DNA of 64,000 nt from assembly GCF_900090265.1 (NCBI RefSeq), contig NZ_LT607752.1, positions 2,170,001 to 2,234,000 on the forward strand, read 5' to 3'. The notes beneath the pieces are model-generated. The model saw only the letters and a program-made list of their open reading frames with translations. It made no database searches and was not told the DNA's origin. Origin of the DNA: Micromonospora rifamycinica (GTDB lineage Bacteria > Actinomycetota > Actinomycetes > Mycobacteriales > Micromonosporaceae). Shown piece after piece: positions 20,231 through 28,323 of this stretch; position 1 is the stretch's first letter, and every line of letters starts with the position of its first letter. The translations under genes and the position numbers were made by a program.

Positions 20231-21745
20231 ATGACGCAGGACCACACCACTGGCCCGGACGCCACACCGGAGACCCCGGCACCGTGGCGGCCCTCGCGGA
20301 CGGTGGCGGTGGTGCTGGCCGGAGGCACCGGGACCAGGCTGGGCCTGGGCATCCCGAAGCAGTTGCTGAAGATCGCCGGCAAACCGATCATCGAGCACAC
20401 CCTGGCCGTCTTCGAGGCCGCCCCGGAGATCGACGAGATCATCGTGCTGATGGCCACCGGCCACGTCGCCGACGCCCAGCAGATCGTCGACAAGGCCGGC
20501 TTCCGCAAGGTCAGCAAGGTGATCGAGGGCGGCGACACCCGCAACGCCACCACCCGGATCGCCCTGGACGCGGTCGGCGGCGGCGACGTCAACATCCTCT
20601 TCCACGACGCGGTACGCCCGCTGGTCAGCGCCCGGATCGTCCGCGAGTGCGTGAACGCGCTGTGGAGCTACTCCGCCGTCGACGTGGCCATCCCCTCGGC
20701 CGACACGATCATCCAGGTCGACGAGGACGAGTGCATCACCGACATCCCGGTCCGGTCCCGGCTGCGCCGGGGGCAGACGCCGCAGGCGTTCCGGTCCGGG
20801 ACCATCCGGGAGGCGTACCGGCGGGCCGAGGGCGACCCGGACTTCGCCGCCACCGACGACTGCGGCGTGGTGCTGCGCTACCTGCCCGGCACCCCGATCA
20901 AGGTGATCGACGGGTCGGACGAGAACATCAAGGTCACCCACCCGGTCGACGTGCACCTCGCCGACAAGCTGTTCCAGCTGGCCGCCGCCCAGGCCCCCCG
21001 GCTGTCGCACCGCAGCTACACCGAGGAGCTGGCCGGGCGGACGATCGTCATCTTCGGCGGCAGCTACGGCATCGGGCACGACCTGGCCGAGCTGGCCCGC
21101 GGGTACGGCGCGCAGGTCTTCCCGTTCAGCCGCTCCAGCACCGGCACCCACGTCGAGCAGACCGGCGACGTCGAGGCCGCGCTGAAGACCGCCTTCGAGG
21201 CCACCGGCCGGATCGACCATGTGGTGGTCACCGCCGGCATCCTGGAGAAGGGCGCGCTGGCCGAGATGGACGAGGAGACCATGGACCGGGTGCTCCAGGT
21301 CAACTTCGTCGGGCCGGTGATCGCCGCCCGGCAGTCCCTGCCGTACCTCCAGCAGACCAAGGGTCAGCTGCTGCTCTACACGTCCAGCTCCTACACCCGG
21401 GGCCGGGCCCAGTACGCGCTCTACTCGTCGACCAAGGCGGCGCTGGTCAACCTGACCCAGGCGCTCTCCGACGAGTGGGCCGAGTTCGGGGTACGGGTCA
21501 ACTGCATCAACCCGGAGCGCACCGCCACCCCGATGCGTACCAAGGCGTTCGGCGAGGAGCCGGAGCACACCCTGCTGGCCGCCGAGGCGGTCGCCCAGTC
21601 CTCGCTCGACGTGCTGATCTCCGACCTCACCGGCCAGGTGATCGACGTCCGCCGGGCCCCCGGCGAGCCGGCCCCGGCCCCGGTGCCGGCCCAGCCGACC
21701 ACCGCCGAGCACGACCGGCTGCCCAACGGCGTCGACGCCGGCTGA
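20231..21745 (+). CDS. Fused ribitol-5-phosphate cytidylyltransferase / SDR (TarI-TarJ type, Bcs1-like)
   Basis: A 504-residue two-domain protein. The N-terminal 230 residues are an IspD/TarI-type cytidylyltransferase (VVLAGGTGTRLGLGIPKQLL, EGGDTRNATT, FHDAVRPLV). The C-terminal 230 residues are a short-chain dehydrogenase (IVIFGGSYGIGHDLAEL, catalytic YSSTKAALV, NCINPERTATPM). Haemophilus Bcs1 has the same fusion and makes CDP-ribitol from ribulose 5-phosphate. This predicts a ribitol-phosphate (or similar polyol) polymer here, made by the flanking TagF/TarL-like proteins. GAGG precedes ATG 20231. The last 35 residues are a Pro-rich tail. It ends 24 bp before the next gene. Confidence 0.88.
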   Translation: MTQDHTTGPDATPETPAPWRPSRTVAVVLAGGTGTRLGLGIPKQLLKIAGKPIIEHTLAVFEAAPEIDEIIVLMATGHVADAQQIVDKAGFRKVSKVIEGGDTRNATTRIALDAVGGGDVNILFHDAVRPLVSARIVRECVNALWSYSAVDVAIPSADTIIQVDEDECITDIPVRSRLRRGQTPQAFRSGTIREAYRRAEGDPDFAATDDCGVVLRYLPGTPIKVIDGSDENIKVTHPVDVHLADKLFQLAAAQAPRLSHRSYTEELAGRTIVIFGGSYGIGHDLAELARGYGAQVFPFSRSSTGTHVEQTGDVEAALKTAFEATGRIDHVVVTAGILEKGALAEMDEETMDRVLQVNFVGPVIAARQSLPYLQQTKGQLLLYTSSSYTRGRAQYALYSSTKAALVNLTQALSDEWAEFGVRVNCINPERTATPMRTKAFGEEPEHTLLAAEAVAQSSLDVLISDLTGQVIDVRRAPGEPAPAPVPAQPTTAEHDRLPNGVDAG

Positions 21746-21769
21746 CCCCGAGCCCGGAGACGGTACGAC

Positions 21770-23470
21770 ATGCGTGGTGACCTGGTCAGGAAACTGATCG
21801 CACGGTGCCTGACCACCGGCCTGGCCGTGGTCGCCTTCCTGGTGGTGGCGCTCACCGGGGCCACCGGCTGGGGTCTGGCCCTGGCGGTGGCCGCGCTGGC
21901 CGCCGCCGGCTACGAACGCCGGGTCCGCCCGGACGCCGACATCGTCGCCGAGACGGTGCTGCTGGCCGCCGGCATCCTGGTCGGTCACGCCCGCCGGCTC
22001 GACGACGGGTTCGACCCGGTGCTGGCGCTGACCGCGCTGGTGCTGCTGGGCCTGGTGCTGCTGGTGGGGCCGCTGCGCGACGCCGGCAACCTGGAGATCC
22101 GGGCGGCGAACCTGCCGGTACGGACGTGGACCCCGCTGGTCGCCGCCCGGCTCGACAGCGTACTGCTGGGGCTGCTCGCCGTGGTGGCGGTGGCCGCCGC
22201 GTTCGCGCTGCCCGCCGGGGTCGCGCTGGCCGTCGTCCTGCTGGTGGCGGCCGGCTGTGGCGCGGTCGGCCTGGACCTGGCCCGGCGGCGGTTCCGGCCG
22301 TCGGGCGGCGGCGGCCCGGTGACCCGGGCGCTGCGGGCGCACCAGCCGGAGTTCCTGCTCTACTTCTCGGCCCCGCCCGGCTCGGAGTACCAGGTCACCA
22401 TGTGGCTGCCCTACCTGGAACGGCTGGGCCGACCGTTCCTGGTGCTGCTGCGGGAGCCGGAGTTCCTGCCGACGATTGCCGCCGCCACCCGCGCCCCGGT
22501 GGTCTACTGCCCCACCCTCAAGGCGATGGACGAGGCGCTGGTGCCCAGCCTGCGGTTGGCGTTCTACGTCAACCACGGGGCGAAGAACAGCCACTGCATC
22601 CGGTTCACCCAGCTCACCCACGTGCAGCTGCACCACGGTGACAGCGACAAGGCCCCCAGCGCCAACCCGGTCTCGGCCATCTTCGACAAGATCTTCGTGG
22701 CGGGTTCGGCGGCGATCGAGCGGTACGCGCGGGCCGGCGTGGAGATCCCCGCCGAGAAGTTCGTCGTGGTCGGTCGACCCCAGGTCGAGGGCATCGAGGT
22801 ACGCCAGGCGGCCCGCCCGCTGACCGCCCCGACCGTGCTCTACACCCCCACCTGGACCGGCCACCACGCCGACGCCAACTACTGCTCGCTGCCGGTGGCC
22901 GAGCCGCTGCTACGCCGGCTGCTCGACCGGGGGGCCACGGTGATCCTGCGCGCCCATCCGTACACCGGGCAGAACCCGGCCTCGGCCCGGCAGCTGGCCC
23001 GGCTCACCGAACTGCTCGCCGCCGACCGGTCCCGCACCGGCCGCGAGCACCTGTGGGGCGCGGCGGCCAGCCGCGAGCTGAGCCTGACCGACTGCGTCAA
23101 CCGCTCCGACGCGCTGATCTCCGACGTCTCCGGGGTGATCTCGGACTACCTCTACTCGGGCAAGCCGTACGCGGTGACCGACCTGGGTGTCGACGGGGAC
23201 GAGTTCGTGGCCCGCTTCCCGCTGGCCGCCTCCGGCTACGTGCTGCGCCGGGACATGGCCAACCTCGACGAGGTGCTGGCCGGGCTGCTGGACACCGACC
23301 CGCTGATGGCGGCCCGTTGGCAGACCCGCCGTCGCTACCTGGGTGACTTCCCGGCCGACTCGTACGCCGACGGTTTCCTCGACGCCGCCCGGCGGGAACT
23401 GGAGCCGGACTGGAACCCGCCGACCCCCCGGGGCGCGTCGGACACCGCCTCCCTCTCCCCCCGCCCCTGA
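21770..23470 (+). CDS. Membrane CDP-polyol phosphotransferase-like protein (TagF/TarL family), copy 2
   Basis: A 566-residue paralogue of the 13289-15043 protein. The N-terminal half has membrane segments at about 10-50, 60-90 and 125-165. The C-terminal glycerophosphotransferase domain carries HHGDSDKAPSANPVSAIFD, VLYTPTWTGH, VILRAHPYTGQN and ALISDVSGVISDYLYSGKPY. It follows the CDP-ribitol synthase by 24 bp, so it is the best candidate for the polymerase using that donor. The two copies might act as primase and polymerase, or on different polyols (inference). Unlike TagF of Bacillus, both copies have several membrane spans. Confidence 0.85.
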   Translation: MRGDLVRKLIARCLTTGLAVVAFLVVALTGATGWGLALAVAALAAAGYERRVRPDADIVAETVLLAAGILVGHARRLDDGFDPVLALTALVLLGLVLLVGPLRDAGNLEIRAANLPVRTWTPLVAARLDSVLLGLLAVVAVAAAFALPAGVALAVVLLVAAGCGAVGLDLARRRFRPSGGGGPVTRALRAHQPEFLLYFSAPPGSEYQVTMWLPYLERLGRPFLVLLREPEFLPTIAAATRAPVVYCPTLKAMDEALVPSLRLAFYVNHGAKNSHCIRFTQLTHVQLHHGDSDKAPSANPVSAIFDKIFVAGSAAIERYARAGVEIPAEKFVVVGRPQVEGIEVRQAARPLTAPTVLYTPTWTGHHADANYCSLPVAEPLLRRLLDRGATVILRAHPYTGQNPASARQLARLTELLAADRSRTGREHLWGAAASRELSLTDCVNRSDALISDVSGVISDYLYSGKPYAVTDLGVDGDEFVARFPLAASGYVLRRDMANLDEVLAGLLDTDPLMAARWQTRRRYLGDFPADSYADGFLDAARRELEPDWNPPTPRGASDTASLSPRP

Positions 23471-23580
23471 CCCACCCACCCCCGCCCGCCCCCACTCGCG
23501 CCCGCCCCTGACCTCCCGCCCGCCCGCGCCCGCCGCTGACCCCCCGCCCGCGCCCGCCCGCCCCCGCGCGCCTTCCTCGG
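23471..23580. repeat. C-rich low-complexity tract
   Basis: About 110 bp directly after the stop of the preceding gene. It consists almost entirely of runs of C broken by G or short CTGAC, CGCC and CGCCCG units on the + strand. No coding signal or ribosome binding site is present. Its position suggests a 3' untranslated region or terminator zone. Confidence 0.6.
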
Positions 23581-23593
23581 CAAGATCACGCTC

Positions 23594-23645
23594 GATCCAT
23601 GGTCGAGTGGCATCGCGAGCGCCGGATGCCACTGGAACATGGATC
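23594..23645. repeat. Long imperfect palindrome (intergenic REP-like element)
   Basis: GATCCATG (23594-23601) pairs with CATGGATC (23638-23645), and TGGCAT (23608-23613) with ATGCCA (23626-23631). The 6-base spacers also pair at four of six positions. That gives about 18 of 20 paired bases around a 12-base loop. It is not followed by a T-tract. It lies between two convergent genes and could act as a terminator. Micromonosporaceae chromosomes carry dispersed GATC-containing palindromes of this look, but copy number cannot be tested here. Confidence 0.6.
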
Positions 23646-23751
23646 CGACCTCGTTCGTCCGCCGGCGGGATTGGTCCTGCGACAGCGGACCGCCCCGGTG
23701 CCCACGGGCGGGCGGCCGGGGCGGTCCGGTTCGCGGATGCGGGGCGGCCGG

Positions 23752-24618
23752 TCAGGCCGAGTAGCCCCGGGTGGCGATCCAGTTGGCCAGGGTGGTCACG
23801 CCGACCCAGTACGCCGGCAGCGACGGGTCCGCCGAGTCGGCGATCCGCACGGTACGACCGTTGTCCCGGTAGCCGACCACGGCGACGTAGTGGCCGCCGG
23901 GGAAGGAGTGCCAGCCACCGTCGAGGTCGGTGACGTCACCGGCCACGTTGGCGACCACGGCCCGCTTGGCGGCGACCGTCTCGACCACGTCGGCCCGCAG
24001 CCGCTCGACCTGCGCGTCGCTCGGGGTGCCGGCGAACATCCGGGTCCGGTACGGGTCGCCCTTCACCACGGCGTTGAGCACCCGGGTGGTGTCCTCGGCC
24101 GAGTTGGTACCCATCTCGGTGGTGCCCAACTGGGCGGCGAGGTCGTCCTGGCCGCGCTCGATGCCGGCCGCGCTGAGCGCGTTGCGCACCGCAGCCGGAC
24201 CGCAGTAGTAGTAGGTCGTCTGGGCCTGGTAGTCGTAGCGGAGCAGCTTCGACGACGGCGGCTTCGGGGCCACCACCCGGCGGGCCAGGTCCGGGTCGGC
24301 GGGGGGCCGGGCCTTCGCCCGGGTGGCCCGCGGCGACGGTGTGGGGCTCGCCGACGGGCTGGTCGTGGGGGTGGCCGACGGGTTGGTCGGGGCGGGGGCG
24401 GCGACCCGGGCCTCAGCCCGGCTGGCGATGTCGTCGAGGCGGGGGGCGGTCCCGGCGACGGCGGTCGTTCGCGGCTGGTCGGTCGGGGCGTCGTCGACGC
24501 CGGCAGCCAGCGCGGCGGCACCGGTGGCCAGGACGAGGACCGCGGCCGAACCGACCACCACCTGGTACTGACGCTGGCTGGTCAGGCGGCGTAGCTGACG
24601 CTTCATGTGGTGCTTCAC
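23752..24618 (-). CDS. Membrane-anchored or secreted C39-like cysteine peptidase
   Basis: A 288-residue protein. It has a cytosolic basic start, one membrane segment or uncleaved signal at about 20-40 (VVVGSAAVLVLATGAAALAA), a Pro/Thr/Ser/Ala linker at about 70-120, and a papain-like C39_2 domain. Catalytic Cys139 is in TTYYYCGPAAVRNAL, His243 in FPGGHYVAVVGY, and Asp261 in VRIADSADP. C39-like domains cleave after double glycine or act on the cell wall; the substrate here is unknown. GTG 24618 is chosen because GGAGG lies eight bases upstream. A c-di-AMP riboswitch about 260 nt upstream on the same strand implies control by cell-wall or osmotic stress. Confidence 0.85.
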   Translation of the reverse strand: MKHHMKRQLRRLTSQRQYQVVVGSAAVLVLATGAAALAAGVDDAPTDQPRTTAVAGTAPRLDDIASRAEARVAAPAPTNPSATPTTSPSASPTPSPRATRAKARPPADPDLARRVVAPKPPSSKLLRYDYQAQTTYYYCGPAAVRNALSAAGIERGQDDLAAQLGTTEMGTNSAEDTTRVLNAVVKGDPYRTRMFAGTPSDAQVERLRADVVETVAAKRAVVANVAGDVTDLDGGWHSFPGGHYVAVVGYRDNGRTVRIADSADPSLPAYWVGVTTLANWIATRGYSA

Positions 24619-24881
24619 GGGGTGTTCCTCCACGGGGCGAAGCGGCGGCACGCCGGACCGGCACGCGGTGGGCTACACCACGCGCGGATCGTCGGATGCG
24701 CCGCTCGTGCGGTCGGGACCGCCCGACGGGGGGCCGGACGGATCGGCGGGGGCCGCCCGACGAGGGCCGGGCGGCGGGGCGGACGGCCGGGTCAGCGCAT
24801 CGGGCGCGACACTCCGGCGGTGCTCCGGCGCCGAGGTGGAGGAACTACCGAGGGGGTGGGGTCATGCTGCACGAGGAGGAA

Positions 24882-25030
24882 CTCCTTCCGCTGCCGCCGA
24901 CCGGGTTAGCTGACGGATTCGGGCGGGAAGATCGCCCTACCCCGGGCCGTGGCCCGGCGATTCACCCCAGTGGTACGTGTGGGTCCCCGGTTCGTGACTA
25001 GCACGATTGAGCGGGTCGGCGCGGCGTCGC
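24882..25030 (-). ncRNA. Cyclic di-AMP riboswitch (ydaO-yuaA class)
   Basis: Read on the minus strand, the region has the conserved blocks of the actinobacterial ydaO/yuaA element in order: GAACCGGGGACCC (about 24983-24995), GGGGTGAATC, a variable GC-rich hairpin, GTAGGGCGATCTTCC, then CCGTCAGCTAACCCGG (24901-24916) and GGCGGCAGCGGAAGGAG. The upstream (5') boundary is approximate. In Streptomyces this class sits before cell-wall hydrolase genes such as rpfA and lowers expression at high c-di-AMP. Here it precedes the C39-like peptidase gene. Confidence 0.9.
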
Positions 25031-25064
25031 CTTCGGCGATCGAAAACCGCACCGGACCGCAGCG

Positions 25065-25093
25065 ACACTACTGGTCGCCTTCCTTCTCGCCAA
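25065..25093 (-). promoter_or_regulatory. Promoter upstream of the riboswitch
   Basis: On the minus strand TTGGCG (25088-25093), a 17-bp spacer, then TAGTGT (25065-25070). Transcription would start just before the riboswitch and give a leader of roughly 440 nt for the peptidase gene. The rest of 24619-25436 holds no convincing gene. Confidence 0.6.
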
Positions 25094-25436
25094 CCCCTGT
25101 GAGCTGCGCAAACATGCTCCGATGAGCCCTCCTGCGGGGCACTCGGGCACCGACCTGCCGCGGCGGGTCCGATGGTGCGTCCGGCCCCGTCCGGGCGGCA
25201 ACCGGACAGGTCGCCGGCAACCACCGATGATCGCCACGCTCGATGTCACCGGGTGTGACCACCTGTCCGGATCCCGGGTCGGGGTGACGCCGGCCACACC
25301 CGGCAGGTAACAATTCGGTCGCCCACCTGCCACCGAGCCGAGTCGGCCCCTGCCGGCCTACCGGGTACCGGCCGACCGCCCTTCGGGCCGGGAGCGCCGG
25401 TGAGCGGGCCGGGATCTCGGGCGGGGCGCCGCCGGG

Positions 25437-26204
25437 TCAGTTCACCCGGGCCGGTCGCCAGCGGGCGGCGGCGGTCGGACGGGCCGCCGACGTCGCGGGG
25501 CGGGGCGAGGGCACCAGGGTCGGGAGCAACCGCTGTGTCGCCGCGTACGCCTCGACGGCCAGCGACCGGGCCGCCTCGGCGGCCAGTTCGGCGTCCCGCC
25601 ACGCCGCCCGCTCCCACCCGGCCGCGGCCCGGTACGCCGTACGACGGTCCTCACGGACGGCACGGGCGAGCATCACCTCGTGTTCGACGGGGTGCCGACG
25701 CGGATCCCACCCGTCGCGGTGCGCGAAGACGTCCCGCAGCCGTTCGACCGACAACTCCCCCCGCCAGTGCGCCGCCACCGCCTCCTGGTGCAACCACCGC
25801 TCCCGGTCGGCGTACTCGGCGGGGGTGCGGGGGGTGCGCGGGCGGGGCAGTGCGCCGGCACCGGCGAACCGACGGGCCACCGTGTCCGCCTCGTCGTACG
25901 CCTGCCAGGCCCGGTCCAGGGTGTCCTGCGCGGCCAGCCAGGCGGCCCGGCGACGGCGGGCGGTCTGGGCCGCCCCGGAAGCGGCCACCGCCACCTCCTC
26001 GGCGTAGCGGCGCAGGTCGGCGACCGGGGGTGGGGCGTCCGGCGGCGGGCCGGCGGCCGTCACGTCGGTCGGCTGGTCCCGCTCGGGGCGGGCGACCAGG
26101 ACGGCGAGCCCGGTCAGCGCCAGGACGAGCAGCAGGGACCAGATCACGGTGGCGGTCGGGACCTCGATCAGGAACCGGGAGAGCACGGTGTTCACGGTCG
26201 ACAC
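25437..26204 (-). CDS. Single-span membrane protein with a helical cytosolic domain, unknown function
   Basis: 255 residues. One membrane segment lies at about 18-38 (TVIWSLLLVLALTGLAVLVA), then an acidic/Pro linker, and then an Ala/Arg-rich region with long helices (LRRYAEEVAVAASGAAQTARRR, and further stretches to residue 230). These are probably coiled coil or a helical bundle. I do not recognise a family; similar Ala/Arg-rich proteins are common in Micromonosporaceae. The start is uncertain: GTG 26204 or GTG 26195. The latter has GAGG at good spacing. It may be co-transcribed with the next gene upstream. Confidence 0.65.
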   Translation of the reverse strand: MSTVNTVLSRFLIEVPTATVIWSLLLVLALTGLAVLVARPERDQPTDVTAAGPPPDAPPPVADLRRYAEEVAVAASGAAQTARRRRAAWLAAQDTLDRAWQAYDEADTVARRFAGAGALPRPRTPRTPAEYADRERWLHQEAVAAHWRGELSVERLRDVFAHRDGWDPRRHPVEHEVMLARAVREDRRTAYRAAAGWERAAWRDAELAAEAARSLAVEAYAATQRLLPTLVPSPRPATSAARPTAAARWRPARVN

Positions 26205-26321
26205 CTCGTGGGCGGGATGCGGAGAAGCGGAGGCCGTACCGGCGGCGGGACCGGCCGGGCGGTGCGGGGTGAGGTTCGTCGTCGGTGGCGGCGCGGATGG
26301 GTCGGCCCCGCGCGGGCCGGG

Positions 26322-26720
26322 TCAGCCCGCCGGGGGCGCCCGGGGGCCGGCAGCGGCGGCGGGCACCCGGTCGGTCGCCCTCGCCAGGGTCGCCGCCGAC
26401 CGGCTCCGGGTGGTGCCGACCGGCACCGCGAGCGCCACGGTGCCCACCGGCTCCACCGTCACCGCGGTCGCCCGGTCGACCCGTGGGTCACCGGTGCGGA
26501 GGATGTCGGAGCTGCCGCCCGGGGCGGCCGGGGCGGTGGCGGCGGGAACGGACCGGGACGCGTCGAGCGACAGGGCGGTCGCGGCCGGCCCGAACAGCGC
26601 GGGGCCGGGCAGCCCGGGGGCGGCGGCGGCGAACGCGAGCGCGACGGCGAGGCTGGTCAGGAGCCGGGACATCCCGCGCACGACCCACCACAGGGGACTG
26701 ACGGACGCGACCGGGGACAC
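26322..26720 (-). CDS. Small secreted Ala-rich protein, unknown function
   Basis: 132 residues with a hydrophobic signal-like segment (MSRLLTSLAVALAFAAAAPG, residues 17-36) and a low-complexity Ala/Thr/Pro mature part. No family recognised. GTG 26720 lies six bases after TAGCGT on the minus strand, supporting a leaderless start. An internal ATG at 26672, at the beginning of the signal-like segment, is the alternative but has no ribosome binding site. Codon usage is normal for the region. Same strand as the 25437 gene, 117 bp apart. Confidence 0.5.
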   Translation of the reverse strand: MSPVASVSPLWWVVRGMSRLLTSLAVALAFAAAAPGLPGPALFGPAATALSLDASRSVPAATAPAAPGGSSDILRTGDPRVDRATAVTVEPVGTVALAVPVGTTRSRSAATLARATDRVPAAAAGPRAPPAG

Positions 26721-26726
26721 GCGACC

Positions 26727-26732
26727 ACGCTA
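26727..26732 (-). promoter_or_regulatory. -10 hexamer, leaderless small gene
   Basis: TAGCGT on the minus strand ends six bases before GTG 26720. No Shine-Dalgarno sequence is present. Confidence 0.45.
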
Positions 26733-26923
26733 CCGCCGGGGTGACCGGCCCGCAGCACCGCCGGGCGTGTCGCCGCGCCCACCACCGTGGACCCGGTCCG
26801 TCCCGCCGGAGGAAGCCCGATCGCCCGCTGTCGGCCCCGCCCGGGGCGGCGGCCGCCGGTGGGACGGCGAATGCCGGGTGCCGGTGGTTGCGGGTGCCGA
26901 TCGGGTGGCGGGCACCGGTGGGA

Positions 26924-28141
26924 TCAGCGCGGGTCGCGCGGCCCGACGTACTCGACGGGACGTCCGCCGTCGGCCGCCCTCGGCCCCGGCACGACGACCG
27001 GCCCGGCGGCTTCGGGGACGGCAGCGCCGGAGACGGCGGCACCGGCGGCGGCCGGCGCGGGTGGGGGGCGGCGGCGGGGGGCGAGGCGGCGCATCATCGG
27101 GGTCTCCACCCAGCGGTGCAGGGCGGCGGCCAACGCCAGGTTCACCACCAGGAAGCCGAGCACGGCCAGCGGCCCCGACCAGCCGGGCAGCCCCACGCCC
27201 CAGTGCCCGGTGAGCCGCAGCACGGTCATCATCACCAGCACGTGCACCAGGTAGAAGGCGAACGACACCTCGCCGAGCCAGACCAGGGTCCGGTGCCGCC
27301 ACGGTGACCAGCGACCCTGCACGTCCGCGCGGGCCGCCGCCGGGATGACCAGGATGTACGCCACCGACAGCAGCGCCGCCCACATCTCGGCCGGAATCCA
27401 GTGCGCCCCCACCCAGACGGCCACGAAGAGCAGGCTGGCCAGGGGCAGGCCAGGACCCCGCCAGTGGCCGCGGCGCAGCAGCTCGGCGGCGGCCACGCCC
27501 AACCAGAACTCGGTGGACCGCACCAGCGGGAAGACCTGGGTGAACCACCAGTTGGTGCCCTCGGGCAGCAACGCCTGCCCGGGCCAGAGTGCCAGGATCA
27601 CCAGCGGCACCGCCACCACCACGGCCCAGAGCAGGCCGGAACGGGCCCGCCGGATCGCCGGCAGCACCAGCGGCAGGCAGAGATAGAAGAACAGCTCGCA
27701 GGAGAGCGACCAGCTCACGTTGTTGATGCTGTAGAAGTAGCCGGGGGTGGGATCCCAGGCCTGGACCAGGAAGAGGTTCTCCAACGCGGCGCGGGGCACC
27801 ACCGGATCGGCGAACCACCACATCACCAGCAGCGCCGCTCCCCAGGTCAGCACGTGGTTGGGGTAGATCTTGGCGAGCCGGCGACGCCAGAAGTCCCGCC
27901 GCCGGTCGCCGTCCCGGGTCGACCAGACCAGCACGAAGCCGCTGAGGATGAAGAAGAACTGCACCCCGGACAGGCCGAGGGTGAACAACCAGTCGACCAC
28001 CGCCTTGGCGTCCGGCTGGGCGACGATCCGCATGGTGCCGGCGTGGTAGCCGAAGACCAGCATGGCGGCGATCCACCGTAGGCCGGTCAGCGACGGCAGC
28101 CGGCTCGACGCCGGGGACGCGGTGGTGGGCACGCTGGTCAC
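26924..28141 (-). CDS. Acyltransferase 3 family membrane protein (O-acyltransferase)
   Basis: A 405-residue AT3 protein with about ten membrane segments. Diagnostic start: LPSLTGLRWIAAMLVFGYHA (RxxA plus the conserved His). It also has SGVQFFFILSGFVLVW, the RR(L)AKIYPNH motif, and YSINNVSWSLSCELFFYLCLPL. AT3 proteins transfer acetyl or other acyl groups to sugars of surface polymers or antibiotics. The last 50 residues are a Pro/Ala-rich tail. GTG 28141 is chosen because TAGGGT lies seven bases upstream. It borders the surface-glycan genes, so O-acetylation of that polymer is a reasonable guess. Confidence 0.9.
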   Translation of the reverse strand: MTSVPTTASPASSRLPSLTGLRWIAAMLVFGYHAGTMRIVAQPDAKAVVDWLFTLGLSGVQFFFILSGFVLVWSTRDGDRRRDFWRRRLAKIYPNHVLTWGAALLVMWWFADPVVPRAALENLFLVQAWDPTPGYFYSINNVSWSLSCELFFYLCLPLVLPAIRRARSGLLWAVVVAVPLVILALWPGQALLPEGTNWWFTQVFPLVRSTEFWLGVAAAELLRRGHWRGPGLPLASLLFVAVWVGAHWIPAEMWAALLSVAYILVIPAAARADVQGRWSPWRHRTLVWLGEVSFAFYLVHVLVMMTVLRLTGHWGVGLPGWSGPLAVLGFLVVNLALAAALHRWVETPMMRRLAPRRRPPPAPAAAGAAVSGAAVPEAAGPVVVPGPRAADGGRPVEYVGPRDPR

Positions 28142-28148
28142 GCCGGGC

Positions 28149-28154
28149 ACCCTA
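28149..28154 (-). promoter_or_regulatory. -10 hexamer, leaderless acyltransferase gene
   Basis: TAGGGT on the minus strand ends seven bases before GTG 28141; no ribosome binding site is present. This decides the start against the upstream in-frame codons. Confidence 0.55.
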
Positions 28155-28323
28155 CCGGCACACCCCCGCCCCGGTGACGCGCCGGGGTGGTACGGATGTG
28201 CGGAAGGTGTACGAAATCCCTCCACTGCCCTAACATCGCGGAACCCCCCGGTGCCGACGTAGCCGTGGGTGGGTCGGCGGCCCGTCGGAGGCACGCCCGG
28301 CCAACGAGGAACGGAGCAGACTG

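Noticed and set aside
24607..24909. Short + strand frames over 24.6-25.2 kb
   Set aside because: They cross the c-di-AMP riboswitch on the minus strand and show no protein features.
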